Part shown: piece after piece, positions 35,801 through 46,912 of the stretch
Position numbering within the stretch: position 1 is the first letter of the stretch
Layout: each line of letters begins with the position of its first letter
Source: Plazaster borealis
Lineage: Eukaryota > Echinodermata > Asteroidea > Forcipulatida > Labidiasteridae
DNA length: 64,000 nt
NCBI GenBank assembly: GCA_021014325.1
Contig: CM037467.1
Location: forward strand, 6,076,001 to 6,140,000
Direction: 5' to 3'
Notes under the pieces: generated by a model
Databases searched by the model: none
The model's input: the letters and a program-made list of their open reading frames with translations, nothing else
Told to the model about the DNA's origin: nothing
Program-made: the position numbers and the translations under genes

Positions 35801-38800
35801 ATTACCTGACTGAACTTCCAGATGGAGTCAATACGTGGTTTGATCTGCCCCTCTTTAAACATCGTCAAGACTTCTTGCATTGCATCACGAACCAACTCTA
35901 TCTCTGATTGTAAATATCCCAGATGAAAGGCACACACTGCTTTATTTTGTGTCATCATCTGTAGTGGATTGAAGCTTGGTGTGTTCCACCAGTGAGATAC
36001 AAGAGCTTTTAAGTTGCGTTTTTCACCTTTGATTATATTGGCTCCACCTGTATGAATTACAAGGTTCCTTATCATTAAACCAGGATTACACAAAATAAGA
36101 TTGATTCTAATATTCCGTTGCATACTGTCATACTTTTAATTAAATCCATGTTGAAAAGTTGGGGGGTTGATTTACCAATGTGACATAAATTTGTTATGGA
36201 ATCATGCACGCCATATCAACTGTATAAATTGTCAAGGCAGATCAAGACTTTTGGGATAAGGAGGAGTTAACAATTTGAGTGCTGTAACAGCAGAGCATCA
36301 GGGCCAACCAAGTGATGAAAACGCTCTATCCTACATTTTCAGCCTCTCTGGATATGTTTGGAGCAAAAGTGGTTAGAACGGTTTGTCCGCATTTTCCCTC
36401 TCTGTTTCTGTTCTCCTTTACAACAAAAACAAACGAACGGTCATACAGCGAAAATAAGGAGAGAGTGCAAGTGGGCGACGCTAAGCCTATGTACCACAGC
36501 ATGGGGTCTTAGGATGCTTAAGGGTCCTCAGGCATGTCAGGGGAAAAATTAAAGAAGATAGCAAGCGCACATCGCAAAATTTACCATGGTATGGTGTTCA
36601 GGGACCATTAACTACTTGACGCCGGGTGAAATTTTTCACAGACACGGTTGTGGAGAGCATGTAAATACATTTTTTAAATGTCCATGGGATGCCACTGGCA
36701 GATACTAGACATGCCCGATACATGTTGGACATTGATCGGCAGATTCATGGTGAACACAAACCACATTTTGTTGAAAAATAAAAATAAATCTTGGTGCATT
36801 TTATGAGAATGCTTGTTGTCTTAACTTAATTGGTTGAGCACGGAGAAGTTTTTGAAACCCTGGCAATAATTGGTTAAACAAAGTGTACGGAATGTGGGAG
36901 TGGTTTGGGATTGAGTCCGGTCACACTGGCCACAAACTTGTCTTGAGATTAAGGCTTATTTATGTTTTTAATCAGTAAAACTTATTGAAATATGCAACTG
37001 TTTTACAGGGCTGACATTACAAGACAAATATAATTGGATGACATTATGCGATTTTGACTTTCTGACAAACTTTTTAGACAAACAACAGTAACCAAGATAT
37101 GAAGAATGCTGATTATCTTACCGAATACTACGATTTTACCGAGAGGCTTGAGTAGAGAGTAGCCCTTTTTGGTATCAGTACCAGACAATGGATCCAACAC
37201 AATATCAACACCTACAGAAAGGAACATACAAAATATCATCTCTAAACCTGTGAAGAAGGGAGTCTACATGTCTTGATACTCAGTTGCCATAATGCCTTAG
37301 GAGTTGGATTGATATAGGCTGTTGGGTCCATGTCAAAATGGGAAGGATGAAATATGGCAGACAATAATGAACTATGAAAAGAAGAATTACAATAAAATGT
37401 AAAGCACATACTGCACAAAACTAATAACATACGCAAAATGTACCTAATATAATGCAGGACACCCAACATTCCAAGGAGTGCTCAGTGTGTAGTGTACAGT
37501 ACAAACATGTATGTGCGTGGGGTTTCGCAGTCTTTTTCGGAGTGAAAACCACGAACGCCTTGAGCAAGGCTATTTTAAAAGTGAAGTCTAATACTCAGAG
37601 GTAAGAAATACAAGATAAGTTGGTTTTTTTGTGAGCCAATGAATTGTCCAACCGCAGGCCCGATTACCAGGGGTAAATTTGAAAATCCAACCACAAAACA
37701 CATGACAGCACCATGCCCAGAATAGACCAATCCAAATCTACAATAGGAACAACTTTCCAAGAAAACTAGTAAATTGGAAGTGGCACGTCCACAATGCAGT
37801 CTTAGGAGTAACACAGCACCCCCGAATGAAAATCAGTTGGACCATTGATAAAAAACTTCACTGACTTATAACGTCACTGGCAGGGTGAATTACCAAACAG
37901 TCATTTTATCGATGTCATCTGTGTCCAATCAGTGACTTCAAATCACAGCTACTAAATTTGGAGATAATATGCAAAGACCTTGAGTTATCACTCCTAACAA
38001 CATTTCTATTGTTTTAGCCATATTGACCTTGACATTTGAAGTAGGGGGTCCAAAACAATAGGCTTCTGGGGTATCCCAAGACCAATCCACTCACCAAGTT
38101 TGGACTTGATATGCCAAGTCCTTCTTGAGTAATCGCTTGGATAACATTTCTTCTGTTTTAACCATCATGACCTTGACATTTGAAGCCCAGAAGCAACTAG
38201 GCTTCTGCTTCTTGTACATGTCGGCTCATAGTTTAGATTGGGATCGGTAGAAACAGTTAATTGGAAATCTCCAGTTCCATTTAACCTTTTAGGAATATAA
38301 ACCTAGATACTCAACCCTAGACAAATTACACACAAACACCAGCATCTATATCTATATTCTATATCTATGAGTATAGTACACGCAACTAAACATAAAACCT
38401 TGAATATGGCTCGGATATGAACATGCACGTACGTCAGTGAAATTTGAAACATCTGAGATCCAGGTACTTCTCACTATTTTGAGCATTAGTGTGAAGTTCT
38501 CTTATTATGTCTCATCTCTACAATGAAAATTTAAATAACAACACACTTATGATTTACCTGTTGGTGATATTTTCTTGACTTCTTCAACATAATCCTTGGT
38601 GTGATAATCAATAGGATGAGAGACACCATTGTCTTTAATCATATCGTGTTTATGAGCAGATGCAGTACCAAAAACTGTAACATCTGGAACAGTTTTACAG
38701 ATTTGTGTCACTGCGAAGCCTACACCACCTACAAAATAAGGCAAAGAAATATTAAATCATTTATATTATGTCATATAGTCATATACTGTGTTGTTTGTCA

Positions 38801-41800
38801 CTGAAACGTACTTTAGTAAGAATGAAATATCAAGTTCACATACCGCACACAAACAATCATGAACAACTATGCAGCATGCCTCATGTGAAGATAGTAAATA
38901 CCAATTTCACCTCACCATCATGACGTCATTCCAGAGACCACGTGAGATAGCACTTACCAGCCAGCAACCGTCATTGTGCAATGTAGCCAGCTGCAGAACG
39001 GACGTATCCCATTTATTGGATTACTTTCCGATGAAAATTATGGATGAGGCTTTTATTATAAGCGTCCTAGAACATAGAAAGTACCTCAAGTTTCAGTGCG
39101 GAACAAATATTTATCAATACACATGCCTTCCAAATGGCCTTGCTTCAGCACCACATGTATTTACAGAGGTATAAAAACCCATTTATTCTGCCCTTAGGCG
39201 CCATTCAGAATAGTCCAAATTGTAGTCATCAAAATTGTTTTGACCCACCCAGCGGGGTTCATAATTCTTGACCAGAAATCTGTTTGCGTTCCCACACAAA
39301 CAATAACTATATGCAAAAACCAATTTTGAGTTTAACAATTTATTTAACTCTGTCTGAGTTTAACAATTTATTTAACTCTGTCTGAAGAAATGTTAAGAAA
39401 CATATTGTAATATGATCAAATGTTTATTATTTGTTTCATTGTGTTTGGTTATATGAACTTATCTTCAACACAAATTGCTTCAAAAAAGTTGTTGAATCCT
39501 GTGTTACAGAAGATGTTTATTGAAAAGTCTTTCAACTCTTTAGTGGTTCCCTTCGTTAAGTCAAGTTTCCGTTACTCTAAACCTCTCATGTGGTCTCTGG
39601 AGTGATGTCAAGATGGTGAGGTGGAATCCTAAAATTAAACCAGTCTAAATTATTAGGCAAAGTTTGATTGGGATTCTACCAACCATCATGAAGAACAAAA
39701 GAGATTACGTGCCCTCACTTGGAAACCACCTTTGGATCCACGGAAACTTAGACTTGCTTTAAATTATGACGGTTGCTGGCTGGTAAACGCTATCTCATGT
39801 AATCTCTTTCATTCGTCATGATGGTCAGTAGAATCCCATCAAACTTCGCCTAATAAATTAGACTGGTTTAATTTTAGGATCAAGTGCTCGTAGTCAGTGG
39901 GAATAAAAGCTTATTGACATGTTGAAAATACATTTCAATAAGCAAATATTTCAAAAAAGAAAAACTGAGTAGAGCAGAGCAGGATTTGAACCCTTGGACC
40001 TCCCTCATTACTTGCCAGTGCTCTACCAACTGAGCTAACAAGCCCTATGTTTGAGTCTCCCTACCATATTGTTCTAGGGGCGCCAGTCAGAAAACTTAAT
40101 TCAAAAGTAATTTTAAACTTCAACAGAATATCCTACCTGCAGCCATATGAATTAGAACACTCTTGCCTTTTCTAAGGTTACCAAACTCAAATAGCATCAA
40201 GAATGCTGTCAGGTAGTTGACTGGCAAGGCTGCACCCTCTTGAAATGTCATCTTTTCTGGCATAACAAAACACTGGTCTACGGAAACAACAACATTCTCA
40301 CGCCATGCTCCAAATGCAATAATGAAGAGCACTCGTGCACCAACCTAAAACAACCAGAAAAATTCAACTTCATTAAGCAGCAATAGCAATGTAATGACAA
40401 GGAATGGGAGTGCATAGTTAAATGTACACACACTTTTCAGTGTATTTTAAACACTTAAAACTTGCATAACATTTAAATGAATCCTTAAAAACATTTTTAA
40501 CATGAAGTATCAATTTGGATGCTCCTTTGAGGGGTAAGATGCTGTATTCAACCGCCATTTTGTCACCTGCTATGACCAAAAACATCAACTTATTTTGGTA
40601 AATAAATGCAGATACTATTTTTGATCATAATGACAAAAAGTGAGGGTTGGATTCAGCATCTTTTTCAGTATTTGATGCTGTTTACTACATTTTACAAAAT
40701 TAAAACACTATGCACAGAGTGCCCGACGTATACTCTAAGCCCTTCCAATCCCTCTGTGTATTTTAATCTGTATGATACATTGTAGGGAACAAAGCACAAA
40801 TTTAGCACAATGCATATATTTAAACTCTGTATGAAATCTTGTTGCAACACTGGTTATATTTTAAACCACTATGACCAACATTTCACCTCAGGTTCATTTG
40901 CACCATACACCATACACCATGTAGGCATCTCATCAAGTACAATGTGGTTCTTTAGAATGGTGTCAATCAAAACAGCCTCAGCCTCTGACACAAAAAGCAT
41001 GGAGCTACAACTATTCTCCTGATGAACACTACAGAAGGCTGGCGAATATTGAAAATATGGGGAAGATGTCGACAACCTTCAAGTTGCCATGTTTTTCCAC
41101 GAGAACCAATGTCGACAATTAAGAACAAAACTTTGTTGTGCAACCCAGGAGCAGCACCGTGAACTGGAGTCCTGCTTCGCGTCCTTTTCAAGACAAGCAG
41201 CAACCGCTGTCGAAGGCAACGGTGTAACCATGTTGCAACTGAATGTGGAGGGCCTCACATCTGCCAAGTATCATTGAGCAGCTGGCAGTCAAAAACAAAG
41301 CCTCTGTGATTCTTCTCCAAGAAACCCACTGTGAAACAGTTGAGAAACTCGAGCTACCAACTTTGTCTCTGGCAGGCCACATCCCAAGTAAACACCATTG
41401 GTTAGCCACTTTCAACAAACAGGACACAGACTGGGCTCTAGAGGCAAAGTCCCCGCCAGACAATACTATCGAATGGCTTGCAGTTAAAGTTCATTGTAAC
41501 CATCATAAATGTGCATAAACCACCACCAGCACGCATGAGGACTACATTATTTCCACCTTACCCAGCTCCTTGCGTGTATGCAGGAGATTTCAACTGCCAA
41601 CACTCGAATTTGGGGTACCAGCACATTACCAGTGATGGAGACTGCCTAGCCGAATGCGCTTCCAGCAACAACCTGATGCTACTTTTCAATCCCAAGGAAT
41701 CAGACAGTTTTCACTCTGCACGGTGGAATACAGGCACCAACCCAGATCTGGCTTTTGCCGTCTCCTGCCAAGGGAACCAAACTCCTGTGTGATACGTCCT

Positions 41801-44800
41801 TGACAAGTTTCCCAGATCACAACAACGCCCATCCCTGATTGTCCATCTAGCTCTTGTGGCGCCAACTCAAAGCAAACCAGTCAAACGTTGATATTTCCGC
41901 AAAGCAGACTGGGACAAATTTCACCATGAAGCAAATCGTCGCGTCCCTGATCTACCAGCCCATGAGAGCGATGATGTCAACTCTTACTACTCTGATTACT
42001 GTAGCATGCTGATAAAGGCAGCCAAGGAATCCACTAGATGCTACAATAAGAGCTACATCCCCTGCTGGGATGAAGAGTGCCAAGAATAAGGAAGAGTCTG
42101 ACGCAAGTGCTACTGTATTACTGTCAACGTTGGACAAAAAACGCAAGGAACGATGGATCGAGACTGTGGAATCATTTTACTTCACCCACTCAAGCAGAAG
42201 GGGAAGGCAAGCTGTCAACCACTTCACTGGCAGAACTACATCAAGTGCCAAAAAGTGTACTGTCAATGCAAACTCCATCGCCAGCGTGCTCGTAAACAAT
42301 GGTCATTTTGACAAGCCAGACCAAGATCACGCCAGGCAGGTCAAGAAGGAAGTGGCTGCATCCATCTTTCTGACACTTTTTCCATTGAGGAAATGGCAGC
42401 AGCCTTGAAACTCTTCAAGCCTGGTAAGGCTCCAGGGCTAGATAGTATCCACCCAGAATTCCTCCGCCATGCTGGAACTGCGGCAACAAACTGGCTTTGT
42501 GAATTCCTGTCATCCTGTATGGAGCGTGGAAAGATTCCAAAGATCTGGCGAAAGGCAAAAGTGATAGCAATGCCTAAACCAGTAAGGCAAAATGATCCCA
42601 AAAGCTAACGTCCCATCTCCCTACCCTACTTGAACTGACACAATACGCCGCATCATCATCTACATCCCCATCCTCCCAGCTACCCTCAACAACAGGCTTT
42701 TCGCTGTGGGCAGGATCCAGTCCAGTCCAGGTGACCCTTCTCACTCAGGACATAGAGGACAGTTTCGAAGGAAAACAGAAGGCAGGCGCTGTGTTTGTTG
42801 ACCACACAGCAATCTATGACACTGTGTGACACAGAGGTCTTGCCTATATAAGCTCCTGAAGCTCCTCCCAGACAGGCACTTGATTTCCTTCATCCTCCAG
42901 CTCATTTCCAACCGCAGCTTTGTCCTAAAGACAAGTGATGGACAGCAAAGCAGACCACGTCGTCTGAGAAATGGTGTTCCCCAGGGTTCCATCTTAGCAC
43001 CTCTACTCTTCAACATCTATATCCATGACCTGCCAGATACCATCTCAAAGAAGTATGGATATGCAGATGACCTGGCTATTCTGACGTCCGACAAAACATG
43101 GGACTCAGTCGAGAGCACATTAAGTCAAGACATGGACACCCTGGCTACCTACCTTTGGCACTGGAGGCTCAACCTAAGCGTGGGCAAGACCGTCTCTGCT
43201 GCTTTTCACCTATGCAACCGGGAGGCGAAGAGAGAACTGAATTTCACCATCAAGGCTGATCGGCTGAGATTTGACACGTGCCCAACATACCTTGGATGAA
43301 ATTTGACAGAGCACTCAACTACAGACAGCACCTTGCAAGCTTGCCAGACAAGGTCACTGCAAGAGGTGCCCTAATCCGCCGTCTAGCTGGCACTAGTTGG
43401 GGAGCAAGCGCCAAAACCCTCCGCATATCAACTCTGGCCCTCGTCTATGCCCCAGCAGAATACTGCGCACCAGTCTGGAACAAAAGCTGTCACACATCTC
43501 TGGTTGACACCTGACTAAACGAATCCATGCGTACAATAACAGGATGTGTAAGGCCAACACCCGTTGAGCTACTACCTGTCCTGGCAGGAATTCCTCCACC
43601 GGACATCCGACGGAAGGCAGTTACATTGGCTATCACACGGCGAGCCCAAGAACCCGATCACCTACTCTACAAGTCCTTCACTCGAGCTAGAGCCAGAGCC
43701 AGAGTACCCAGGAGACTGTCCTCCAGACATCCTTTTGCCCCACATGCATTTGATCTGATGAAGACCATCCAGCCAAACCAGACCACAAAAGACTGGACAG
43801 GAAATACTTGGACAGATCAGTGGCACAAATCATCATCCTCACTGCAGCGCTTCATCAAGAACCCAACAGATACTAGTCCAGGCTGTGACTTACCCAGGCA
43901 CACTTGGACAAATCTAAATTGTCTGCGAAGTGGTGTAGGGCAATTCAAGGCCAACATGTTCGGATGGGGCTTGGCTCAAAGTCCAGCTTGTTAGTGTTGT
44001 GCAGAGGAGCAAACAGCAGATCACATCATCACAACCTGCCCCCCTGTTTAAACCACCAAATGGCATCCCTAGGCTGATGGAAGTGCATGATGCCACTTAA
44101 AGAGTGGCTGCTTCACAGTACTTTGGAAATGTAATTAGTTTTGATCTCGACATACATGTTGATGTACGTGAGAAGAAAGAAGAATTGAAAATACAATAGT
44201 CCTAGTAAGGATCCGTAAGGCGCCTTATCCAAAAACTCTGCTATAATTTATAACTTTAGAACAAACCCAATTAATAAGTCTAAGATAAAGTGAAGTTTAA
44301 ACTAATAGAAAGTATAATACATGTAGTAAAACACTGTTACTGCAGGTATTAGGCATACAGCTGACAAACCAATTCACCACAAGCCACAGTCTCCAATCTT
44401 TAAGTCTTTTTTAAAACCAATGTGATTATAGTTCAGAATCAGCCTCTAAATAGCAGGCAAAATGTTTTGAGCTTGGATAAAATGTGTTTATAAGGGATCT
44501 CAATTACCTCCATATTTTGTACACCATCCCCAGTTTCTATAACAACACCAGCGCCTTCCATTCCAAGAACAGCAGGGCAAGATGGTGCTCCATGAGGCCC
44601 ATTGTATAGTCCTGTCCGAGCATGGACATCAGCAAAATTAATCCCAGAAGCCATCACTTTCACCACCACCTGCATAGATACATGTTATGGTAGTAGAACA
44701 TTAATAGTAACCGTAAACAAAATATATATCATTGAAATCGTCCATTTGCTGAAATGATTCAATATGTGGAAGATGTATACATTGTAGTATTCAACATCTA

Positions 44801-46284
44801 TTCATTCATTATGATGTGTTGATTCTTGCTTTTGATTTTTACAATTCACGATCACAATCCATGATTAAACCATGTGCATCCATGTGTTCAACCATAGAGC
44901 AAGGACAGACTTGCTCTAGTCTATGATCAAACCATACTGTATCCACGTGTTCAACCATAGAGCAAGGACAGACTTGCTCTAGTCTTTGATCAAACCATAC
45001 TGTATCCACGTGTTCAACCATAGAGCAAGGACAGACTTGTTCTAGTCTATGATCAAACCATACTGTACATCCATGTGTTCAACCATAGAGCAAGGACAGA
45101 TTTGTTCTAGTCTATGATCAAACCATACTGTACATCCATGTGTTCAACCATAGAGCAAGGACAGACTTGCTCTAGTCTATGATCAAACCATACTGTACAT
45201 CCATGTGTTCAACCATAGAGCAAGGACAGACTTGTTCTAGTCTATGATCAAACCATACTGTACATCCATATGTTCAACCATAGAGCAAGGACAGACTTGC
45301 TCTAGTCTATGATCAAACCATACTGTACATCCATGTGTTCAACCATAGAGCAAGGACAGACTTGTTCTAGTCTATGATCAAACCATACTGTACATCCATG
45401 TGTTCAACCATAGAGCAAGGACAGACTTGTTCTAGTCTATGATCAAACCATACTGTACATCCATGTGTTCAACCATAGAGCAAGGACAGACTTGTTCTAG
45501 TCTATGATCAAACCATACTGTACATCCATGTGTTCAACCATAGAGCAAGGACAGACTTGTTCTAGTCTATGATCAAACCATACTGTACATCCATGTGTTC
45601 AACCATAGAGCAAGGACAGACTTGCTCTAGTCTATGATCAAACCATACTGTACATCCATGTGTTCAACCATAGAGCAAGGACAGACTTGCTCTAGTCTAT
45701 GATCAAACCATACTGTACATCCATGTGTTCAACCATAGAGCAAGGACAGACTTGTTCTAGTCTATGATCAAACCATACTGTACATCCATGTGTTCAACCA
45801 TAGAGCAAGGACAGATTTGTTCTAGTCTATGATCAAACCATACTGTACATCCATGTGTTCAACCATAGAGCAAGGACAGACTTGTTCTAGTCTATGATCA
45901 AACCATACTGTACATCCATGTGTTCAACCATAGAGCAAGGACAGACTTGTTCTATTCTTATGATCAAACCATACTGTACATCCATGTGCTCAACCATAGA
46001 GGAAAGACAGACTTGTTCTATAGTCTGTGATCAAACCATACTGTACATCCATGTGTTCAACCATAGAGCAAGGACAGACTTGCTCTAGTCCCCACGCGAC
46101 CAGTTTCAGCCAACCAGAATACAGAACCAGCAAAAGGTGTGTTATAAAACTATACTCGTATACAATTGCTTACTTGCCCACTGCCTGGTTTGGGAATTAG
46201 TTTCTCAACTATATCAAAGTTGTCATAGCCACCGTAGGAAAGAAGCTGCACCTCCTTCGATGTGGGTAGCAATTCTGATGTCAT
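32836..46284 (-). CDS. VAT1: VAT1-type quinone oxidoreductase-like protein (complete, 7 coding exons)
   Basis: Coding exons in transcript order are 46284-46174, 44669-44508, 40344-40137, 38728-38558, 37211-37122, 36047-35806 and 32922-32836. Junctions are GT-AG, phases agree and the product is 356 aa. It is a zinc-independent medium-chain dehydrogenase/reductase. The N-terminal GroES-like half has LLSYGGYDNFD, SGINFADVHARTGLY and PAVLGMEGAGVVIETGDGV. The cofactor-binding half has LPVNYLTAF, GKSVLIHMAAGGVGFAV (NADPH-type glycine loop), VTVFGTASAHKHD, HPIDYHTKDY, VDIVLDPLSG and AVCAFHLGYL. The last exon ends with QERKNVGKVIL and a short tail. Human VAT1 (393 aa) has a longer N-terminus; the core matches throughout. 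VAT1 proteins act at mitochondrial, ER and vesicle membranes in lipid handling. VAT1L is the alternative paralogue, which I cannot exclude. A good acceptor (CTCCTGATCAG) just upstream implies a noncoding 5' exon. Confidence 0.94.
34191..35645. repeat. 72-bp minisatellite, about 20 units, in VAT1 intron 6
   Basis: Units contain CAGTCCAGCCATTCTGACCC, ATCCATCAGGGCACTGAAGT and CAACAGCCGAGTGAAACTAG. There are two interleaved variants (ATCCATCAGGG or ATCCAAACAGGG) and slightly shorter units after about 34850. Degenerate leading units start near 34140. Because 72 is a multiple of three, long open frames appear on both strands (for example 34228-34809 plus and 34234-34755 minus). They lie wholly within an intron and carry no domain, so I do not call them genes. 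Confidence 0.92.
36048..37121 (-). other. Intron 5 of the VAT1-like gene
   Basis: Bounded by the exons ending at 37122 and starting at 36047. It contains a plus-strand open patch at 36312-36552 that matches nothing I recognise, and a short AATTAAAG/CATGGTATGG-rich stretch. No clear mobile element is visible. Confidence 0.5.
37985..38215. repeat. Imperfect tandem duplication, about 144-bp spacing
   Basis: TATTGTTTTAGCCATATTGACCTTGACATTTGAAG-type sequence near 38008-38042 recurs as TCTGTTTTAACC... TGACCTTGACATTTGAAG near 38151-38186. Each is followed by an AGGCTTCTG word. It lies in VAT1 intron 4 and resembles a degenerate dispersed repeat rather than a gene. Confidence 0.45.
38914..39178 (+). 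mobile_element. Reverse-transcriptase fragment of an LTR/DIRS-like retroelement, preceded by a foldback arm
   Basis: The plus frame at about 39040-39172 encodes VLEHRKYLKFQCG, YQYTCLPNGLASAPHVFTEV: the block around the RT palm that is common to DIRS/Ngaro and Ty3-like elements (HRKFLKF...CLPNGLSSAP in relatives). Only about 45 codons survive. The 62 bp at 38914-38975 match the reverse complement of 39765-39829, inside the nearby foldback element. The fragment lies in VAT1 intron 3, antisense to the gene. Confidence 0.7.
39328..39384. repeat. 28-bp exact tandem duplication
   Basis: GAGTTTAACAATTTATTTAA followed by CTCTGTCT occurs twice in direct succession. Confidence 0.85.
39626..39880. mobile_element. 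Foldback MITE with about 85-bp arms
   Basis: The outer ends ATCCTAAAATTAAACCAGTC (39626) and its complement ending at 39880 match exactly over about 20 bp. Complementarity continues imperfectly through TTATTAGGC, AAAGTTTGAT, GGGATTCTAC and AGAGATTAC to about 39711 and 39796. The 85-bp centre holds GACGGTTGCTGGCTGGT, which also occurs in inverse at 38960-38975. Confidence 0.75.
39964..40099 (-). mobile_element. tRNA-like element, copy 2 (related to 9427-9678)
   Basis: The minus-strand A box TTAGCTCAGTTGG and exact B box GGTTCAAATCC are present, with AGAGCA between and a GCCCTATGTTTGAGTCTCCC 5' side. This parallels the copy at 9456-9590, including the CCAGTCAGAA word. The terminal inverted repeats of copy 1 are not recognisable here. 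Confidence 0.6.
41090..44110 (+). mobile_element. Degenerate non-LTR retrotransposon (APE endonuclease plus RT; Nimb/I-Jockey-like)
   Basis: Coding remnants spread over three frames. The endonuclease has LQLNVEGLTSAKY and ILLQETHC (41230-41330), YAGDFNCQHS (about 41578) and NPDLAFAV (about 41740). The RT has FKPGKAPGLDSIHPEFLRHA (about 42415), IAMPKPVRQNDPKS then an in-frame TAA at 42606, VFVDHTAIYDTV (about 42795), NGVPQGSILAPLLFNIYIHD (about 42973) and the YADDLAIL active site (about 43060). The C-terminal region has RRLAGTSWGA, AEYCAPVW and a CxxCAEEQTADHIITTC zinc-knuckle-like end near 43990-44040. Frameshifts and stops make it inactive. It lies antisense in VAT1 intron 2. The RT end resembles Nimb-type elements, from memory. 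Confidence 0.88.
44851..46092. repeat. 65-bp minisatellite, about 19 units, in VAT1 intron 1
   Basis: Units run CATCCATGTGTTCAACCATA, GAGCAAGGACAGACTTGTTC, TAGTCTATGATCAAACCATA, CTGTA. They are very uniform apart from TTGCTC/TTGTTC alternation. A stray unit also lies on the other side of VAT1 exon 1, at 46361-46401 plus 46881-46917, split by a MITE. Exon 1 is therefore embedded within the array's range. Confidence 0.93.
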
Positions 46285-46309
46285 TTTTGTTCCTCTTCAG
46301 TGGTAGTGT
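46285..46309 (-). other. Inferred 5' UTR part of VAT1 coding exon 1, with upstream splice acceptor
   Basis: Immediately 5' of the start codon the minus strand reads TTTTCTCCTGATCAG then ACACTACC: a pyrimidine tract plus AG. The exon probably begins at 46309, so transcription starts farther right. A candidate leader exon with donor AAAG/GTAATT sits near 50057, beside a CpG-richer stretch (49840-50260). This is inference only. Confidence 0.4.
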
Positions 46310-46401
46310 CTGATCAGGAGAAAATTGTAGATTTAGGCATGCAAAAAATACTATTACAAATTGCTCTAGTCTATGATCAAACCATACTGTGCATCCATGT
46401 G

Positions 46402-46880
46402 GGTGCACCCCACTAAATAAACTCCCATAGCATACGGTGCAAAATGCTAAATATTCTAAAATCAGAAAAAAATACTTAGAAGTCTCACAGCTTTTTACAG
46501 TAAAGGGAAAATTAACCATCGACTCTTGAACTTTTATCCTCTGCTCAATTTAATATGGGGAGTCCCAAGGCCCGGAGAGTTATTCTCCCTCCAAATAAAA
46601 AACACCCCTACAGCAGTGAAATTTTCCAAACGTCTGAGCATCAATCTTGAAAAATGTCCTTACACCTCTTGGCAAATAGGACCATTTTTTTCTGGGCTTA
46701 TGTCATCCAAAATACCTCAAGTTGGAAGTCAACAACAACCAGGTCACAATTTAGCAATATTTGTACACTTCTCCCCCGTTTTAGGGCTCACAAATCTGTC
46801 TAATATAGAATATTTTAAAGGGCTTACAAAATATTAATGAGGTCAACGCTCTGTTTTCTCCCATCTTAGTGGGGTGCACC
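46402..46880. mobile_element. 479-bp MITE inserted in a 65-bp satellite unit
   Basis: Perfect 15-bp terminal inverted repeats, GGTGCACCCCACTAA at 46402-46416 and TTAGTGGGGTGCACC at 46866-46880, are flanked by CATGTG on both sides (46396-46401 and 46881-46886). Removing the element and one CATGTG restores a recognisable 65-bp unit. If the terminal G/C pair is counted as TIR, the duplication is shorter (4 bp), so the superfamily is uncertain. No transposase is encoded; the open frames inside are not gene-like. Confidence 0.85.
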
Positions 46881-46912
46881 CATGTGTTAAACTATAGAAC
46901 AAGGACAGACTT

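Noticed and set aside
43527..43994. 155-codon frame as a host gene
   Set aside because: It is the C-terminal part of the dead LINE ORF2, downstream of the YADD RT core.
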